NCBI GenBank assembly: GCA_016271365.2
Contig: JADMNL010000028.1
Span: forward strand, 52,532,001-52,596,000
Source: Neoceratodus forsteri
Lineage: Eukaryota; Chordata; Ceratodontiformes; Ceratodontidae
DNA length: 64,000 nt
Direction of reading: 5' to 3'
Shown here: positions 1-11,900 of the stretch, in pieces
How positions within the stretch are numbered: position 1 is the stretch's first letter
How the letters are laid out: each line of letters begins with the position of its first letter
Notes under the pieces: generated by a model
Databases searched by the model: none
What the model was told of the DNA's origin: nothing
The model's input: the letters and a program-made list of their open reading frames with translations, nothing else
Made by a program: the position numbers and the translations under genes

Positions 1-540
1 CCTTGTCTGCCAACAGATTCTATGTTTTTATTTCATTTCACATTAAACAAGATACATAAAAGTCCACGGGATGCACATGCATATGGGGATGGTCGCTTAG
101 CTGGTGGGAGGCACCACTGGACAACAGGGGCATGGAAACACTTCTAGGGATGGGTGATCAGTGGGGGGGGTCTCATTGACTGCAGGGAACTGAGATACTT
201 ATGGGGATGAGTGATCAGTGGTTGGGGAGGTGCCACTAGATACTAGGGATAGCTGTATTCAAATAGCGAAGTGCACTCAGCTTGGGGGTGCCACGAGACA
301 CCAGGGACAACTTTATTACCACTGCAATGAGTGATCTATGGGTTGGGAGGTACCACTAGAAACAAGGAGATAATGACACACAGGCATGGGGATCAGAAGG
401 TGGAAGTGCCACTAGACAGCAATGAATAGTGAACCATTTAGAGGGGATGGGGATTGGAGGGTAGGGTGCCAGTGAATACCAGAGAGGAAGTGTACATTGT
501 GAGGACGGGTGTTCGGGTTGTGGGGTAGTGCTCACCACCA
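1..540. repeat. Degenerate ~60-bp minisatellite array
   Basis: A core resembling GGGAGGTGCCACTAGA recurs at about 111, 231, 289, 351, 407 and 467, so the period is 58-62 bp after the first unit. Between cores, units share a GGGGATGAGTGATC-like stretch. Units are strongly diverged. The same style of core (accactggactaccaggg, accactagacaatcaggg) appears in the right arm of the fold-back array at 55.25-55.56 kb, so both probably belong to one repeat family. The window starts inside the array, so its left limit is unknown. Confidence 0.7.
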
Positions 541-1463
541 TGCCTGATGTGGTGGATGGTCCTGAAGGGGCGAAAACCTGCCACTGCTTCCCATGCAAAT
601 GATTCCATAATGGCCACGCATATAGCCCTTTAAACCTTGCGTGCTCATGGGCTCATTTGCATGTTGCCAGCTGAATATCACGCTGGGGACTCCTGGAGCT
701 ATCAAGTCAGGGGGTGCAGTTCCCTGTACTTCATTATGGGATGCATACAGGCCAGATCCCTGTTGGGGCAGCATTGCTTGACTTTGTGCTGCTCTGACAT
801 GGGTGGCCCTCCTGGATAGCCCCAGTGCATTATCTGACTGAACATGACATGCTCAGGATCATGGGGGAGGGCAAGTGCTGCACTAACCTTTGTTCTCTGC
901 CTTTGCCTATTACTGAACATCTGGCCCCAAGCATTGCAACATTTAGTTCTGACTGTGTTTTCTAGATGTAGTTTTTAAGGCTTTTTCCTCCCCCGACCCA
1001 GGACCCCATCAAACACGTGCGTTTGGATACGCTCACGCATGCTGGGTACTGGTTCAGTCCCTTCCACCCCCACCCCTGGCAGTCACCACCGCCACCTCCT
1101 GCCTACACTTCCCATCCTACCTTCACACGATGGGAACAGAACTATGGGGAGGGGGGCGGACAACCAACCCCGGGAGGTGACATCTGCCATTGGCTGCTCG
1201 ATTTCTGCTCCATCCCTTCCCCCCCATGGTAGCACCCCAATAACCCGAGGCGATTCCCGGTCACCAGAGCAGGGTGAGGTAAGGTGTCCAGCAGCTCAGC
1301 CCTCAGCACCACTGGCCCTTGACAGTCTTTTCTGACTAAAAACTATTGACTGTTTGCCAGACGAGTTAGAGAGGAGGAACCCTAGTACAACATTTTTACA
1401 CAGAGTTGTGCTAGCCTCCTCCCTGCTACCCCATTTGTGAAATGGGACTATGTCTGCCCTCTT
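541..1463. other. Unassigned sequence beside the minisatellite
   Basis: I see no supported coding frame. The short open frames here lack any recognisable domain. The 1.0-1.3 kb part is C-rich on the plus strand. The first ~350 bases may be the unique flank of the minisatellite element, because phrases such as 'ctgaatatca' and 'tttgcatg' recur near 54.45 and 55.76 kb, but this match is weak. Confidence 0.3.
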
Positions 1464-1622
1464 CTAGTCCTCCAGACCACTCATTTTCAGTGAATTGTTG
1501 AATAGGACTGTCAGAGGTGCAGCCAGTACCTCCCTTAGATGCTGCAATGCCTCCAGATGCACCTCGTCTGGCTCCATTGCTTTGTCCACTTTCAGATTAG
1601 TGAGTGCATTCAGGATTCTCAC
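1464..1622 (-). pseudogene. CR1-like LINE reverse transcriptase fragment
   Basis: On the minus strand a short frame reads through a typical LINE RT N-terminal block: LKVDKAMEPDEVHLEALQ, followed by a hydrophobic stretch with a LFNNSL-like motif. In CR1-type reverse transcriptases the matching block is K..GPDGIHP..L.., so this copy has lost the GPDG glycine (EPDEV). Only about 50 residues remain. The fragment abuts a plus-strand LINE fragment at about 1625, so the two were joined by rearrangement or nested insertion. It is a non-functional remnant. Confidence 0.6.
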
Positions 1623-1624
1623 TT

Positions 1625-2290
1625 TGAAAAGAGGAACATTATCTAATTCCAACAAAGACTGGTACAAATACAGACACCTAAGAAACAAGTGCAAAACAGC
1701 CATCAGGCAAATCAAGGGTAAATATTACAGAGAGGAGCTTGCAACAATGTGGAATACTCCCAGTAGATATTGGGGAAAACCTCAAGGAATCACTGGGGCA
1801 TTCAAGTCCATGCCCCCCCCGATTGTGAAATGAATGGCATGACCTGTAATAACCCAGTTACAATAGCCAGCTCTTTCAGCCTGCACTTCTCTGACCTCTC
1901 TGCAGTCACAGCTGCTCTTGACTCTCAATCCAACCCGGACATCCATCAGTCAGACCCACCTCTCATTCCCAATCCCCCTCCCTTCCACTTTAGGACACTC
2001 ACCATAGCTGACATCCGCAAACTCCTCTGCTTATTAACAGATTCTAAGGCCGCAGGCCCAGACGGCCTCAACCCCAAACTCCTGAATCTGGCAGCATGGG
2101 AGCTTGCACCCCCATAACCAGCATTTTCAACCTCTCCCTTACTATGGTGTAGCTCCGCTAAGCTGGAAGAACATTAATGTTGGACCAATTCTTAAAAAGG
2201 CAACCCTAAATTACTGGGCTGGCCAATCACCATACTCCTGGCACTCAACAAACTATTAAAATAAAATGTAGCAAATCAACTGACATCATA
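1625..2290 (+). pseudogene. L2-like LINE ORF2 fragment (start of RT)
   Basis: Two overlapping plus-strand frames (about 1625-1833 and 1770-2117) carry the region upstream of and into a non-LTR reverse transcriptase. The first has a basic segment (YKYRHLRNKCKTAIRQIK). The second includes KAAGPDGLNPKLLNLAAW, which matches the K.(S/A)GPDGI.P.LLK block of L2/jockey-superfamily enzymes. The frame closes at about 2115, and a degraded continuation with a HHTPGTQQTIK-like stretch runs to about 2265. The palm domain with the YADD motif is absent. I infer an old, internally truncated copy. The exact clade (L2 or Rex1) cannot be fixed from this fragment. Confidence 0.65.
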
Positions 2291-2299
2291 CCTGGAGAG

Positions 2300-4092
2300 A
2301 TACAATCTACTGTGAGGAGGGGATTGGTGGAAAGGGGAGGAGCAAGCGGAAATTAAATGAGTACTTCTGCTCCATTTTCACTAAGGAGAGGGATGGTCCA
2401 CTACTAGCATGGGCTGAGGGGGTTGGGAAAGGAGGAGGAGGTGACGGACAATGTGATCACAGGGATTAGGGTGCTAGAGGGGCTGAGGGCAGTAAGGGTG
2501 GACAAGGCACCAGGTCCCGATGGCATCCACCCCAGGGTGCTGAGGGAGATGGCGGAACTGTTGGCTGAGCCACTGGCAGATCTGTACAACACCTCCCTGG
2601 AATTGGGGTGTATGCCCCAGGACTGAAGAGTGGCCCATGTGGTGCCCATACACAAGAGTGGGTCTAAGGAGGAGACAGGAAATTATTGGATGGTCAGTCT
2701 CATTTCCATAGTGGGTAAGCTTATGGAGGCAATACTGAAGCAGAGGCTGGTGGCATTCCTAGAGAGTAATGGCCTTCAAGATGGGCAACGACATGGGTTC
2801 GTCTCAGGGAGGTCTTGTCAAACCAGTCTAATAGAGTATTATGACTGGATGACAAGGGAGTTGGAAAGGGGCCATGTGGTACATGTCCTGTACTTGGACT
2901 TCACTAAGGCCTTTGATACAGGGCCTCATGGGAGACAGAGGGGAAGGTGACGGTAGTGGGGGTGGGAAAAAAATAGACTAAATGGATAGAGACCTGGTTA
3001 CAGGGGAGGGTGCAGAGGGTGGTGGTGGGGGGGAACTCTTGTCACCTACAGCAGTGACAAGCGGGGTGCTGCAGGGGTCAGTGCTGGGCCCAGTGCTATT
3101 TGGGTTCTTTATCTCCAATATAGCACATGGAGTAGGGAGCAGGGCTAGTCTGCTCGCAGATAATACCAAATTGGGGGCAGTGGTGGACAAAGGATGGATG
3201 GGCAAAACTGCAGGGGGATCTAACCAAACTAGAGTCAGGGTCGGTGGAGTGGCAGCTAGGATTCAATGCAAACAAGTGTAAGGTGATGCACTTCTGGTCT
3301 AAGAACCAGAAGAGGGACTATTGGGGGGGGGTGAGGTTGGGTATCATAGAGGAGAATGACCTGGGGTGGTGGTAACTGGCAGCATGAACATCTCAGCCCA
3401 GTGTAGGACAGCAGCAGTGAAGGCAAACAGAATGCTGGGGTGCATCGCAAAGGGGTTCTCATCCAGACACAGGGATGTGATCCTGTCTCTACAGTTCATT
3501 GGTCAGACCGCACCTGGAGTACTGTGTGCAATACTGGAGGCCATACCTGAGGGAAGAGATATGAAGTTACTGGAGGGGGTGCAAAGGTGGGCAACAAAAA
3601 TGTTAAAGGGGATTGAAGGGAAGGAATATGAAGTTAGGCTGAACGAGCGGAGCATGTACACACTGGAGGAGAGGAGAGATATGATTCAAGTGTTTAAATA
3701 CCTGAGGGGAGTAAATCAACTTAGCTCTGAGGGGGTGTTTAAACTGAGGAGTGGAAGAGAGACGAGGGGGCATGGACTAAGATTGGAAGGGGGACATTTC
3801 AAGAGGGAAATGAGGAGGCACTACTTCACTGAGCATGTGGTGTCTAGTTGGAATGCACTACCAGTGGTGGTGGTAACATGTACAACAGTCAATAGCTTTA
3901 AGAAGGACTGGGATAATGCTAGAGGAATAGTCAGGGGGCAGGGACTGGGACAAGAGGGGGAGGAACTGAGGGGGAAGAGGCTGGGGCAGCTGCAATCTAG
4001 AGTGCTAGCTTGCACACTCTAGCAGATTTAGATAGACCTTTTAATCTGTTCTGCTGGCAGATTCATATGTTCGTATATACAGTATGTTCATA
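2300..4092 (+). mobile_element. CR1-type LINE, 5'-truncated, with intact 3' end
   Basis: This is the 3' two-thirds of a CR1 ORF2 plus its short 3' end. The element begins in the linker before RT (a NEYFCSIFTKE-like stretch) and ends in a tail of TATGTTCRTAT-like repeats at about 4065-4092. 5' truncation is the usual outcome of target-primed reverse transcription. The tail directly meets the palindromic repeat that starts near 4095. Confidence 0.85.
2423..4022 (+). pseudogene. CR1 ORF2 reverse transcriptase and C-terminal domain, broken
   Basis: The RT domain is spread over several frames. 2423-2626 holds the KAPGPDGIHPRVLREMAEL block. 2630-2950 holds NYWMVSLISIVGKLMEA and LYLDFTKAFDT, with the palm aspartate. 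2982-3281 holds VLQGSVLGPVLF and LLADNTKLG. 3366-4022 is a 218-residue open frame with the CR1 thumb and C-terminus ([42 protein letters not shown]). The usual FADDT box reads ADNT, so a second catalytic aspartate is replaced by asparagine. A stop at about 2627 and frameshifts near 2950 and 3300 also inactivate it. Confidence 0.85.
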
Positions 4093-4094
4093 TG

Positions 4095-6453
4095 TAAAAT
4101 CACAGTGACTGTGTTTATGAGCAGAGGTCCTAAAATGCCTATGTTGAAAATTTGGTGACAAATGTCCATAAAATAACTGTGTTACAGTACAAGCATGCGT
4201 TGTGCAGTTTCCTCGCACCCTCGTAATTTTGCAAATCTGTAGTACTTTCACTCCAGATTTCCAACATTGGCATTTTTCAGACCTCCTTATGAACAGTGCA
4301 GCTATCATTTTTTTACATCCTACCTGAAATATGCGTTTATACATCTGGCACAGAATATCACGGGTTGTTATGGGAAATCAATGTTCAGGACATATTAAGA
4401 AAATCATACTGACAATGATCATGAGCAGAGGTCACAAAATGCCTACCTTGAAAATTTGGTGAAATAATTCCACTAAATGACTGTGTTACACTCATGCATT
4501 GCACAGTTTCCACGTATGCTTAGAAGTTCTAGAATTTTTTATATTTTCACTACCGATTTTCAACATTGCCATCTCTTCACACCTCCCTACAAATGGTGCA
4601 GCTGTCATTCTTCACATCCTGCCCGATCAGGCACACAATGGCACAGTTGTAGTGGGAACTCAAAGTTCGGGACACATTGGAAAACTCACAGTGCCGCTGT
4701 TCATGAGAAGAGGTCCCAAATGCTTTCATGAGGTGAGGGTCTCAAAAAGACCATGCTGAAAATTTTTAGTGCAAATACCAACAAACGCCTGGGACGTTAG
4801 GGTTTCTAACCATAACGTCCCACCCTGTACAGACTGACAGGCATCAGGGGTGTGCCATTGGACTTCTGACTGTAACATTCATGCCGTTCCAACCCCCCCC
4901 ACCCTCCACCAACTGACAGGCATCGAGGTGTGCCTTGGACTCTTCAGACCCAGAGTTCACCCCATTCTCCTATATTGCACCCATTTCAGCGTATGTCCTT
5001 ATGGAGTGGGGCGACTGTACAGCCGAACACCCCAAGGCACACCTCAATACTTGGTGTCTGCAGGATAGGGTGAGGAGAAATGGCATGAATGTTATGGGTG
5101 ACAACCCAAATGCATACCCCAATGCCTGTCCATCTCTGCAGGCTGGAGGTGCGGTTGGTGTGAAGTTCAATACTTCACTGCCATTCCTACTCTGTATCTG
5201 TCTAACTCCTGAATTTCCAATGCTAATACCAGCAAGCAAACATTTGGCATTCACAAATGCTTGTTTGAGGTGTGGGCATACTGAGAAGATGTAACACTGC
5301 AGTGTTTGGACACACGGATGGTGTTACCATTAGGATACATAATGAGCACTCCAAATCCAGTTGTCAATGCCGAATGTTTGCTTGCTGGCATTGGCAGTGG
5401 TAGTGTAGAAGTTACAGAGCTGCGTAATAGGAATGGCAGTGAAGTATTGAACTGAAGCCAACCCCACCACCACCCTGCAGAGAGTGACAAGCATTGAGGT
5501 GTGCCTTTGGGTCGTCAGGCATAACGGCCACGCCATTTCAGTACACCCCACCCTGCAGACACTGGCAAGTGTCACGGTGTTCCTTGGGGTCTTTGGCTCT
5601 TGTGCGCACCCATTCCATTAGGAAATATAGTGAGATGGGTGCGATATAGGAGAATGGGGTGAACTTTGGGGCCAAAGAGTCCAAGGCATGCCTATGCTCT
5701 CACTGGCTGCAGGGTGTGGAATGGTATGAGCATTACAGGCAAGAATCCCAATTCACACCCCTGATGCCTGTCATTCTCTCAGGGTTGGGCGTTATGGTTG
5801 GAAACCCAATACCTTAGGCATTCGTTGGTATTTTCACTCCAAATGTTCAACATGGTTTTTTTGACCCCACCTCATGAACAGGGAATATCAGTTTCTAGCT
5901 GAAAGTTGCTTATGCACAGCGACTACGGCATTTAGCACCACAGGTGCAAAACATTCGAACAGGATGTAAAAATGACAGCTGTACTGTTCATAGGAGTGTA
6001 AAAATGGCAATGTTGCAAATCTGCAGTAAAAATATTTTAAAAATGGTGGAGTCACGGCGTACATAGAAACTGTAACGCACACCGTAATATAGTTAGGTTG
6101 GGGATTTTTACAGCAGATTGTCAACTCAGGCATTTTGGTGGCTTCCGATCATGAACAGTGACACTGTGATTTTCTTTATCTGTCCTGAATAATGATTTCA
6201 CAGCCACCACACACACTCTGGCGCTGAAAGTGTGAAACACACTGACCATGTTGTGAAAAATGACAGCTGTACTGTAAATAAGGCAGTGTGGAAAAATGCC
6301 ACTGGTAAAAATCTGGACTTAAAATATTACAAAGTCATGAACTTACGAGCGTGGAAACTGCACAATGCTCACTCGTAACACAGTCATTTTATGGACTTTG
6401 TCACCAAATTTTCAACATAGCCATTTTAAGACCTCTGCTCATGAACAGTGTAA
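4095..6453. repeat. 2.4-kb imperfect palindrome
   Basis: The left arm (4095-5300) is the inverted copy of the right arm (about 5310-6453). Paired landmarks are: 'gcagaggtcctaaaatg' at ~4120 with 'cattttaagacctctgc' at ~6420; 'ctaaccataacgtccc' at ~4807 with 'gggcgttatggttgg' at ~5789; and 'ccagcaagcaaacatt' at ~5229 with 'aatgtttgcttgctgg' at ~5372. Sums of paired positions give a centre near 5300. Arm identity looks moderate, with indels. No transposase frame is visible inside, so a non-autonomous fold-back element or an inverted satellite higher-order unit are both possible. Confidence 0.8.
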
Positions 6454-7640
6454 CTGTGATTTTCTTAATCTGTCTCAAACATTGCTTTCGCACACCAACA
6501 GCACCATTGTGCGCTACATGTGCGAAAACACATTTTGAGCGGCCTAAGAAAAATGGCAGCTGTACTGTTCATAAGGAAGTGTAATAAAATGGCAATGTTG
6601 AAAATCTGGAGTGAAAATATTAAATTTGCAAACTTATGAGCATGCATAGGAACTGCGCAACGCACGCTCATAAAACAGTAATTTTTAGGAATTTTGTCAC
6701 CAAATTTTCAACATAGCAATTTTAAGACCTCTGCTCATGAACAGTATCACTGTGTTTTTCTTAATGTGTACCATACATTGATTTCGCACATCGACTGCGC
6801 CATTGTGCGCTACATGGGCTGAAACACATTATGGGCAAGATGTGAAAAATGACAGCTGTACTGCTCATAAGGAGGTGTATGGTAAAATGGCAATGTTGAA
6901 AATCTGGAGTGAAAATATTGAAAATTCGCGAACTTCTGACGTGCGTAGGAACTGCACATCGCACTGCGTAAAACAGTCATTTTGGAATTTTTTCACCAAA
7001 TTTTCAACATAGCCATTTTAAGACCTCTGCTCATGAACAGTGTCAATGTGATTTTCTTAATTTGTCCTGTACATTGATTTCGCACACCGACTGCACCGTT
7101 GTGCGCTACATGGGCGGAAACACGTTTTGGGTGAGATGTGAAAAATGATAGCTGTACTACTCCTAAGAAAGTGTGGTAAAATGGCAATGCTGAAAATCTG
7201 GAGTGAAAATATTGAAAATTCGCGAACGTATGAGCATGCGTAGGAACTGCGAAACACAAGCTCGTAAAACAGTCATTGTTAGGAATTTTTTCACCAAATT
7301 TTCAACATAGCCATTTTAAGACCTCTGCTCATGAACCGTGTCACTGTGGTTTTCTTAATTTGTCCCGTACATTGGTTTCATACAACCGACCGCGCCATTG
7401 TGCGCTAGATGGGCTGGAAACACGCTGGGGTGAGATGTGAAAATGACAGCTGAACTACTCATAAGAAGGTGTGGTAAAATGGCAATGTTGAAAATCTGGG
7501 TAAAAATATTGAACATTCGCAAACTTCTGGCGTCACGTGGAACTACACAACGCTGCGCTTCAGTAAAAACAGTCATTTTTGGAATTTTTCAAAATTTTCA
7601 AAATAGGCTTCTTGAAAGCCCACCTTATGAACACTGGCAG
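6380..7640 (+). repeat. ~297-bp tandem repeat array
   Basis: The phrase TCACCAAATTTTCAACATAG recurs at 6401, 6697, 6993 and 7291, with a degraded copy near 7588, giving a period of 296-298 bp. Each unit also holds 'agacctctgctcatgaac', a 'gatttcgcacaccgactgc' stretch next to 'attgtgcgctacatgggc' (possible hairpin), 'gaaaaatgacagctgtact' and 'aatggcaatgttgaaaatc'. The first unit is shared with the right arm of the palindrome, so the array extends that arm in the same orientation. Short open frames here are in-phase products of the repeat and not genes. Confidence 0.85.
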
Positions 7641-7835
7641 TGTCGTTTCGTTAATCAGTTCCAAAGGTGATTTCGCGCAGTGATTGCAAAATCACCCTTC
7701 GGGCCCGAATAACGCCATGACAGTGACATCATTCATGAGAAGGGGTCCCAAAAACCCCATGTTGAAAATTTGGTGCAAAAATTCCAAAAAATGCCTGAGA
7801 TATGCAACAAAGTTGAAAAAACCCTATCTAGCCCA
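7641..7835. repeat. Inverted terminal unit of the satellite array
   Basis: After ~7640 the orientation flips: 'catgagaaggggtccc' and 'tgttgaaaatttggtgcaaa' are in the same orientation as the left palindrome arm (compare ~4700 and ~4135). A small hairpin (aaggtgattt...aaatcaccctt, ~7664-7701) lies at the switch point. This suggests a second fold-back centre near 7.68 kb. Confidence 0.6.
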
Positions 7836-7899
7836 TTATACAGCTTACCGGCATTTCCTCAGTTTGCGGTTGGCTTTGAAGAGTGCAGACGTGTTCCCG

Positions 7900-8330
7900 G
7901 TCCACTGAAGATCATCGCGACAGACTCTGGAGGTAAGTATGGGGTGAGGGGGCTGTGGGGAGGCAGGGTGCGCAGTGGGTGGGTGCAGGTTGTGGGAGGG
8001 GGGCCAGGGAGACTACGTGGGACCGTTTTTTCTTTAAAGTTTTTTTTTTTTTCAATGATGACGTGGGACGTTCGCCACACTGGGGTGGGCTCCCAGCATG
8101 GCACAAGGACGGTTGGGGGGGCGTTCAGCTGATGGGGGATTGGGCACCCCCGTCGGCCACAGCATCACTTGCCACGTTGGGGTGGGCTCCCAGCGTGGTA
8201 CCTTGTGGGGGGGAGGTGAAGCCGACAGGGGATTGGGCACCCTCGGCTATAGAGTGTGTGCGTGGGGGGGGCAGCATGCGGTATGCATGCGTGTGTGTGT
8301 GGGGGAGCTGTGCATGAGCAGGCGATATCT
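7900..8330 (+). repeat. G-rich segment with 97-bp duplication
   Basis: The plus strand is rich in G-runs. A unit starting GGGGTGGGCTCCCAGC occurs at 8082 and 8179 (97 bp apart), and both copies continue into 'ggggattgggcacc'. A T-run of about 14 lies at 8039-8052 and a short GTGTGT stretch near 8290. Open frames on both strands are compositional artefacts. No gene is supported. Confidence 0.55.
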
Positions 8331-8739
8331 TATCGCTGCTCACTGAAGCGTAGCTCCCCATTTCAGCTGTATGCCACTGCATTTTGGAGCTTGTCATAGA
8401 CAGCTCCAGCATACATTGGCTTACAGGGGCCATGCCTGCCAACACACTGACTGAACTGGAAGAGGGGGTGACACACCTCCGAAATCTCGGATGATGGCAC
8501 TTTGTTTCTTGCACATGTGTGCAAGCAAACATAATGACAGCATTAAATGCTAGGTTTACTAAGCAATTTCAATTATACAGTACCTTAGTCTGCACAGAAC
8601 TTTGCTATAACAATGTACAGACCCCTTATGCAAAGTGGAGAGAATATGCTGCATGCGGGAAGTGAAGTTGTCTTGATGTTACAATGCAATAATTACATTT
8701 CCAATGTATTATGATTAGATATCAGTATTAGTATTAGTA
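8331..8739. other. Unassigned
   Basis: No domain-bearing frame is seen. The only notable structure is a short TATTAG/TAGTAT simple repeat at about 8722-8747. Confidence 0.4.
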
Positions 8740-8937
8740 TTAGGTATCAGTTCCCACGTCTGGCACTTGGGTTAATATCCCAGTACTGACACTGTAGTGC
8801 AGCATGAGAGGGGCGCTGCACTTTTGAGGTGCTGTCTTTCGGATGAGATGATAAACTGAGGTCCCATCTGCCTGGATTGGTGGTAGTTCAGGTGGATGTT
8901 AAAGATTCCATGGCACTTATCAAAAGGAGTAGGGGAA
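8740..8937 (+). repeat. Older dispersed repeat, left part (split by Tx1 LINE)
   Basis: The segment has the phrases 'gtgctgtctttcggatgaga', 'aaactgaggtcccatctgcc' and 'gatgttaaagattccatggc'. I recognise these as a widely shared ancient vertebrate interspersed repeat, but I cannot name its family with certainty. It breaks at 'gagtaggggaa' (8927-8937), where the Tx1 LINE begins, and resumes after 14463 with a second copy of the same 11 bases. Confidence 0.6.
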
Positions 8938-11900
8938 GTTTATTAGATAAGAAAAACACAACATCACCATAAAGCAGTACATAAAAGCAAATACACAAAA
9001 AAAGTTGAACAATAATCCAAAATTCATACAGGAAAAGTTAAACAAAGAAATGATTCCATAAAGAAAAAAACTGAACAGATGAACATTTTTGCTGATCATT
9101 TGATTTAACATGCAATAAACCATCCTCAACCTGAGAAATAATTGTAGAAGAAGGGACCAATTGTTGTTGAAAAATAAATTGACATCTGGCTTGCCACAAG
9201 TAGAACTGAATAAATGCAAAACAAAATTCAAAGTACTAGGGTGAAAAGTTTGCCAAGGCCCCGTATAATCACCCAAAATAAGAGTGTTATAAGTCACCCG
9301 GGACAATATAGACATCCCCCAATGACCAGCCACATCAGTCCAAAAACTTTTAACAAAGGGACAATCAAGATAAAAGTGCGAAAGACTTTCCTCAATGGAA
9401 ATACAAGAAGGTCTTAAACAATACCTATCAGTCAAAGGTTTATATTTAAGATTACCACGTACCCCCAGTCTGCCGTGAGCAGACATCCAGACAACATCCC
9501 ACACATAGGCAGGAAGCCTAAAATCAGACAGTTTATATAAGGCAAATGACATCCTAGTAGGAATACATTCTGGGAAGAGCAAAAGAATACCGTGTACTGT
9601 AAACACAATGTAATTATAAAAGGATTTCCTAGAGCGGGATAATAAAGTTGAAAACAATAAATTCCATTGACGGCATTTTTTTATGGTAGAGATCCCATAA
9701 AGTGGCACCTGGTCCTGTCGTAAGATCTTAGGGGGTTATGTAGTCCATCTTTGAAAGTAACGATCCCAGACAAAGTGGGACCATATCTGCCAGGGTAAGG
9801 TAATTGAACCCCATAAAAGACAGAAAGAATTAAACAAAAAAACAGAGTGAAAAAGCACATGTGGGTTAAGCATGGCCAAGCCACCCTTTTTAACTGGTAA
9901 ATAGGTGATATCCCTGCGTACCGGATTCAATCGATTACCCCTGATCATTTGGAAGAAGACACTATAAAGCCTAGTTTCCAAAGAAACTGGTGGTGGGTAA
10001 AGATAACTAAGATATAAAAACACAGAGATCAAAAATTTTTTAACTATGAAGACCCTCTTTTTTTTTCAAAATTTCCAATGTTTCCAGACATGAACTTTAG
10101 CTTCACCCAAACATAATTGATGCTCCCAATTAAAAGTAGTCATATCCCCGAGGCCAAACCATACCCCCAAAATTTTACGTGGTGCCAGTGCAAAGGGTAT
10201 ACCCATTGTGTCAAAATGACAATCTTGATCGGGGTGTAAAGAAAAAATAAAACTCTTAGCCATATTGATTGTAGCCCCAGAAAACCTTCCCAAGTCTGAA
10301 AACACTGTAAAGCAGTCTGAAGGAGGTCTCATTTTGCATGAATAATGTCACATCATCAGCGTAGCAATAATTTCTCCATTGGTAAAGAAATATCAGGGCA
10401 ATCCAATAATCCGCAGTGTCCTTGAATATAACGAATAATGGGATCAGTGCATGATACAAGAGGGCTTAATGGACAACCCTGTCGTACCCCTCTAACCACT
10501 GGAATTGCTGGTCCCATGAGACCATTCACCAATGGACGATCGCATCATCAGAATATAATAAAGAAATCCAATGTACAAAAGGCAGTAGGATATTATAAGA
10601 CAGCAATAAATCAAATAAATAAGAGTGGCGAACTCTGTCAAAGGCCTTAATCTGATCCAATGCTACAATAAAACCCGACCCCTTTCCCCTACTACTATTC
10701 TCAAACAGTTCCCTCAAAATGTAGAGACCATGCTGAACCTTTCGCTTAGCAATAGCACAGGTTTGTGCCGGGTGTATAAATGAGTAAGAAACCACTGCTA
10801 ATCTATTTGTAAGGATTTTTGCAAAAATCTTGTAGTCACTATTTAGGAGACTAATGGGCCTCCAATTTGTCAATAGCGAAGAATCCCCTTTCTTATAAAT
10901 ACATTTCAATAAAGAAATACTAAAATTTGGAAAGCTTAAACCAGAAGTCAACATAAAATTAAATACCATAGGGGAAAGGAACACATAAACGGTAGAAATT
11001 TCTTGTAAAACTCATTCGGGGTGCCATCTAAACCAGGGGATGTTTTAGACTTAAGCGACCTTATAACCTGTTCTACTTCTAAGGAAGAAATAGGCTGTCA
11101 TAAAAGGTTTCGAAATTTGGCATCCATAACCGGAAGAAAAGTCAGGAATTCAGTTGGTAAGGTGGCAGTGGTACCAGGATCCCCACCAAAGGATTCAGAG
11201 ACAAAGGACTGAACAACAGACATCATTTCCAGATCTGAGGTTACCACAGTACCCTTTGAAGATAGCAACCCTGACATCAGGGTCTTGTCAAGGCACTGTT
11301 TACAGGCCGAAAAAGGGTCAGATGCAGGCTGTGATTTAACTCCATACCTGAACTCCATGTCAAGAGATTTGGCCCGATCCTATTGATATAAGGACATTTG
11401 TTTCTTTATTTCAGTGATCTGAGATTGAAAGAGATGTTTATCACCAGGAGGGAAGGACATCAGCTTATATAATTGATTCGATACTGCAAATAAGTAAGAT
11501 AACGGGAATTAGCTTTAGATTTCCCTTTAGAAACCAAAAAGGAGCGAATCTCAGATTTCGTATCAGTCCACCACTGAAATAAATTGTCATAAAGACATTG
11601 GGTAGAATAACGTGCTGCAAAAAGACCCTTCAAACCAGCTACACAATCACCATCTTCCAAGAGGGATACATTCAAACGCCACCTGGGACCTGCTGAAAAT
11701 ACTTTGGGTGGTATCCCAGCTAAACTTAAATGCCCAGACAGAAGATGATGATCTGAAAATTCAGTCGGTCTCACTTGAGAAAAAAAAGGTTTCAAAAACT
11801 GAGAAACAAAAAGAAAATCAATACGGGTAGAAAAAATATTTCTATGGTAGGAAGCACCCCCTATAGCATGTAAGGCCCGAAACACATCCGTAAGGTCTGC

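Noticed and set aside
6351..7257. Repeated short peptides (FSIFSLQIFSIAILPHF and similar)
   Set aside because: These are translations of the 297-bp satellite unit in successive copies, not a protein repeat.
7859..8532. Overlapping open frames around 8.0-8.5 kb on both strands
   Set aside because: They result from G-rich low-complexity repeats, and the peptides repeat with the 97-bp DNA unit.
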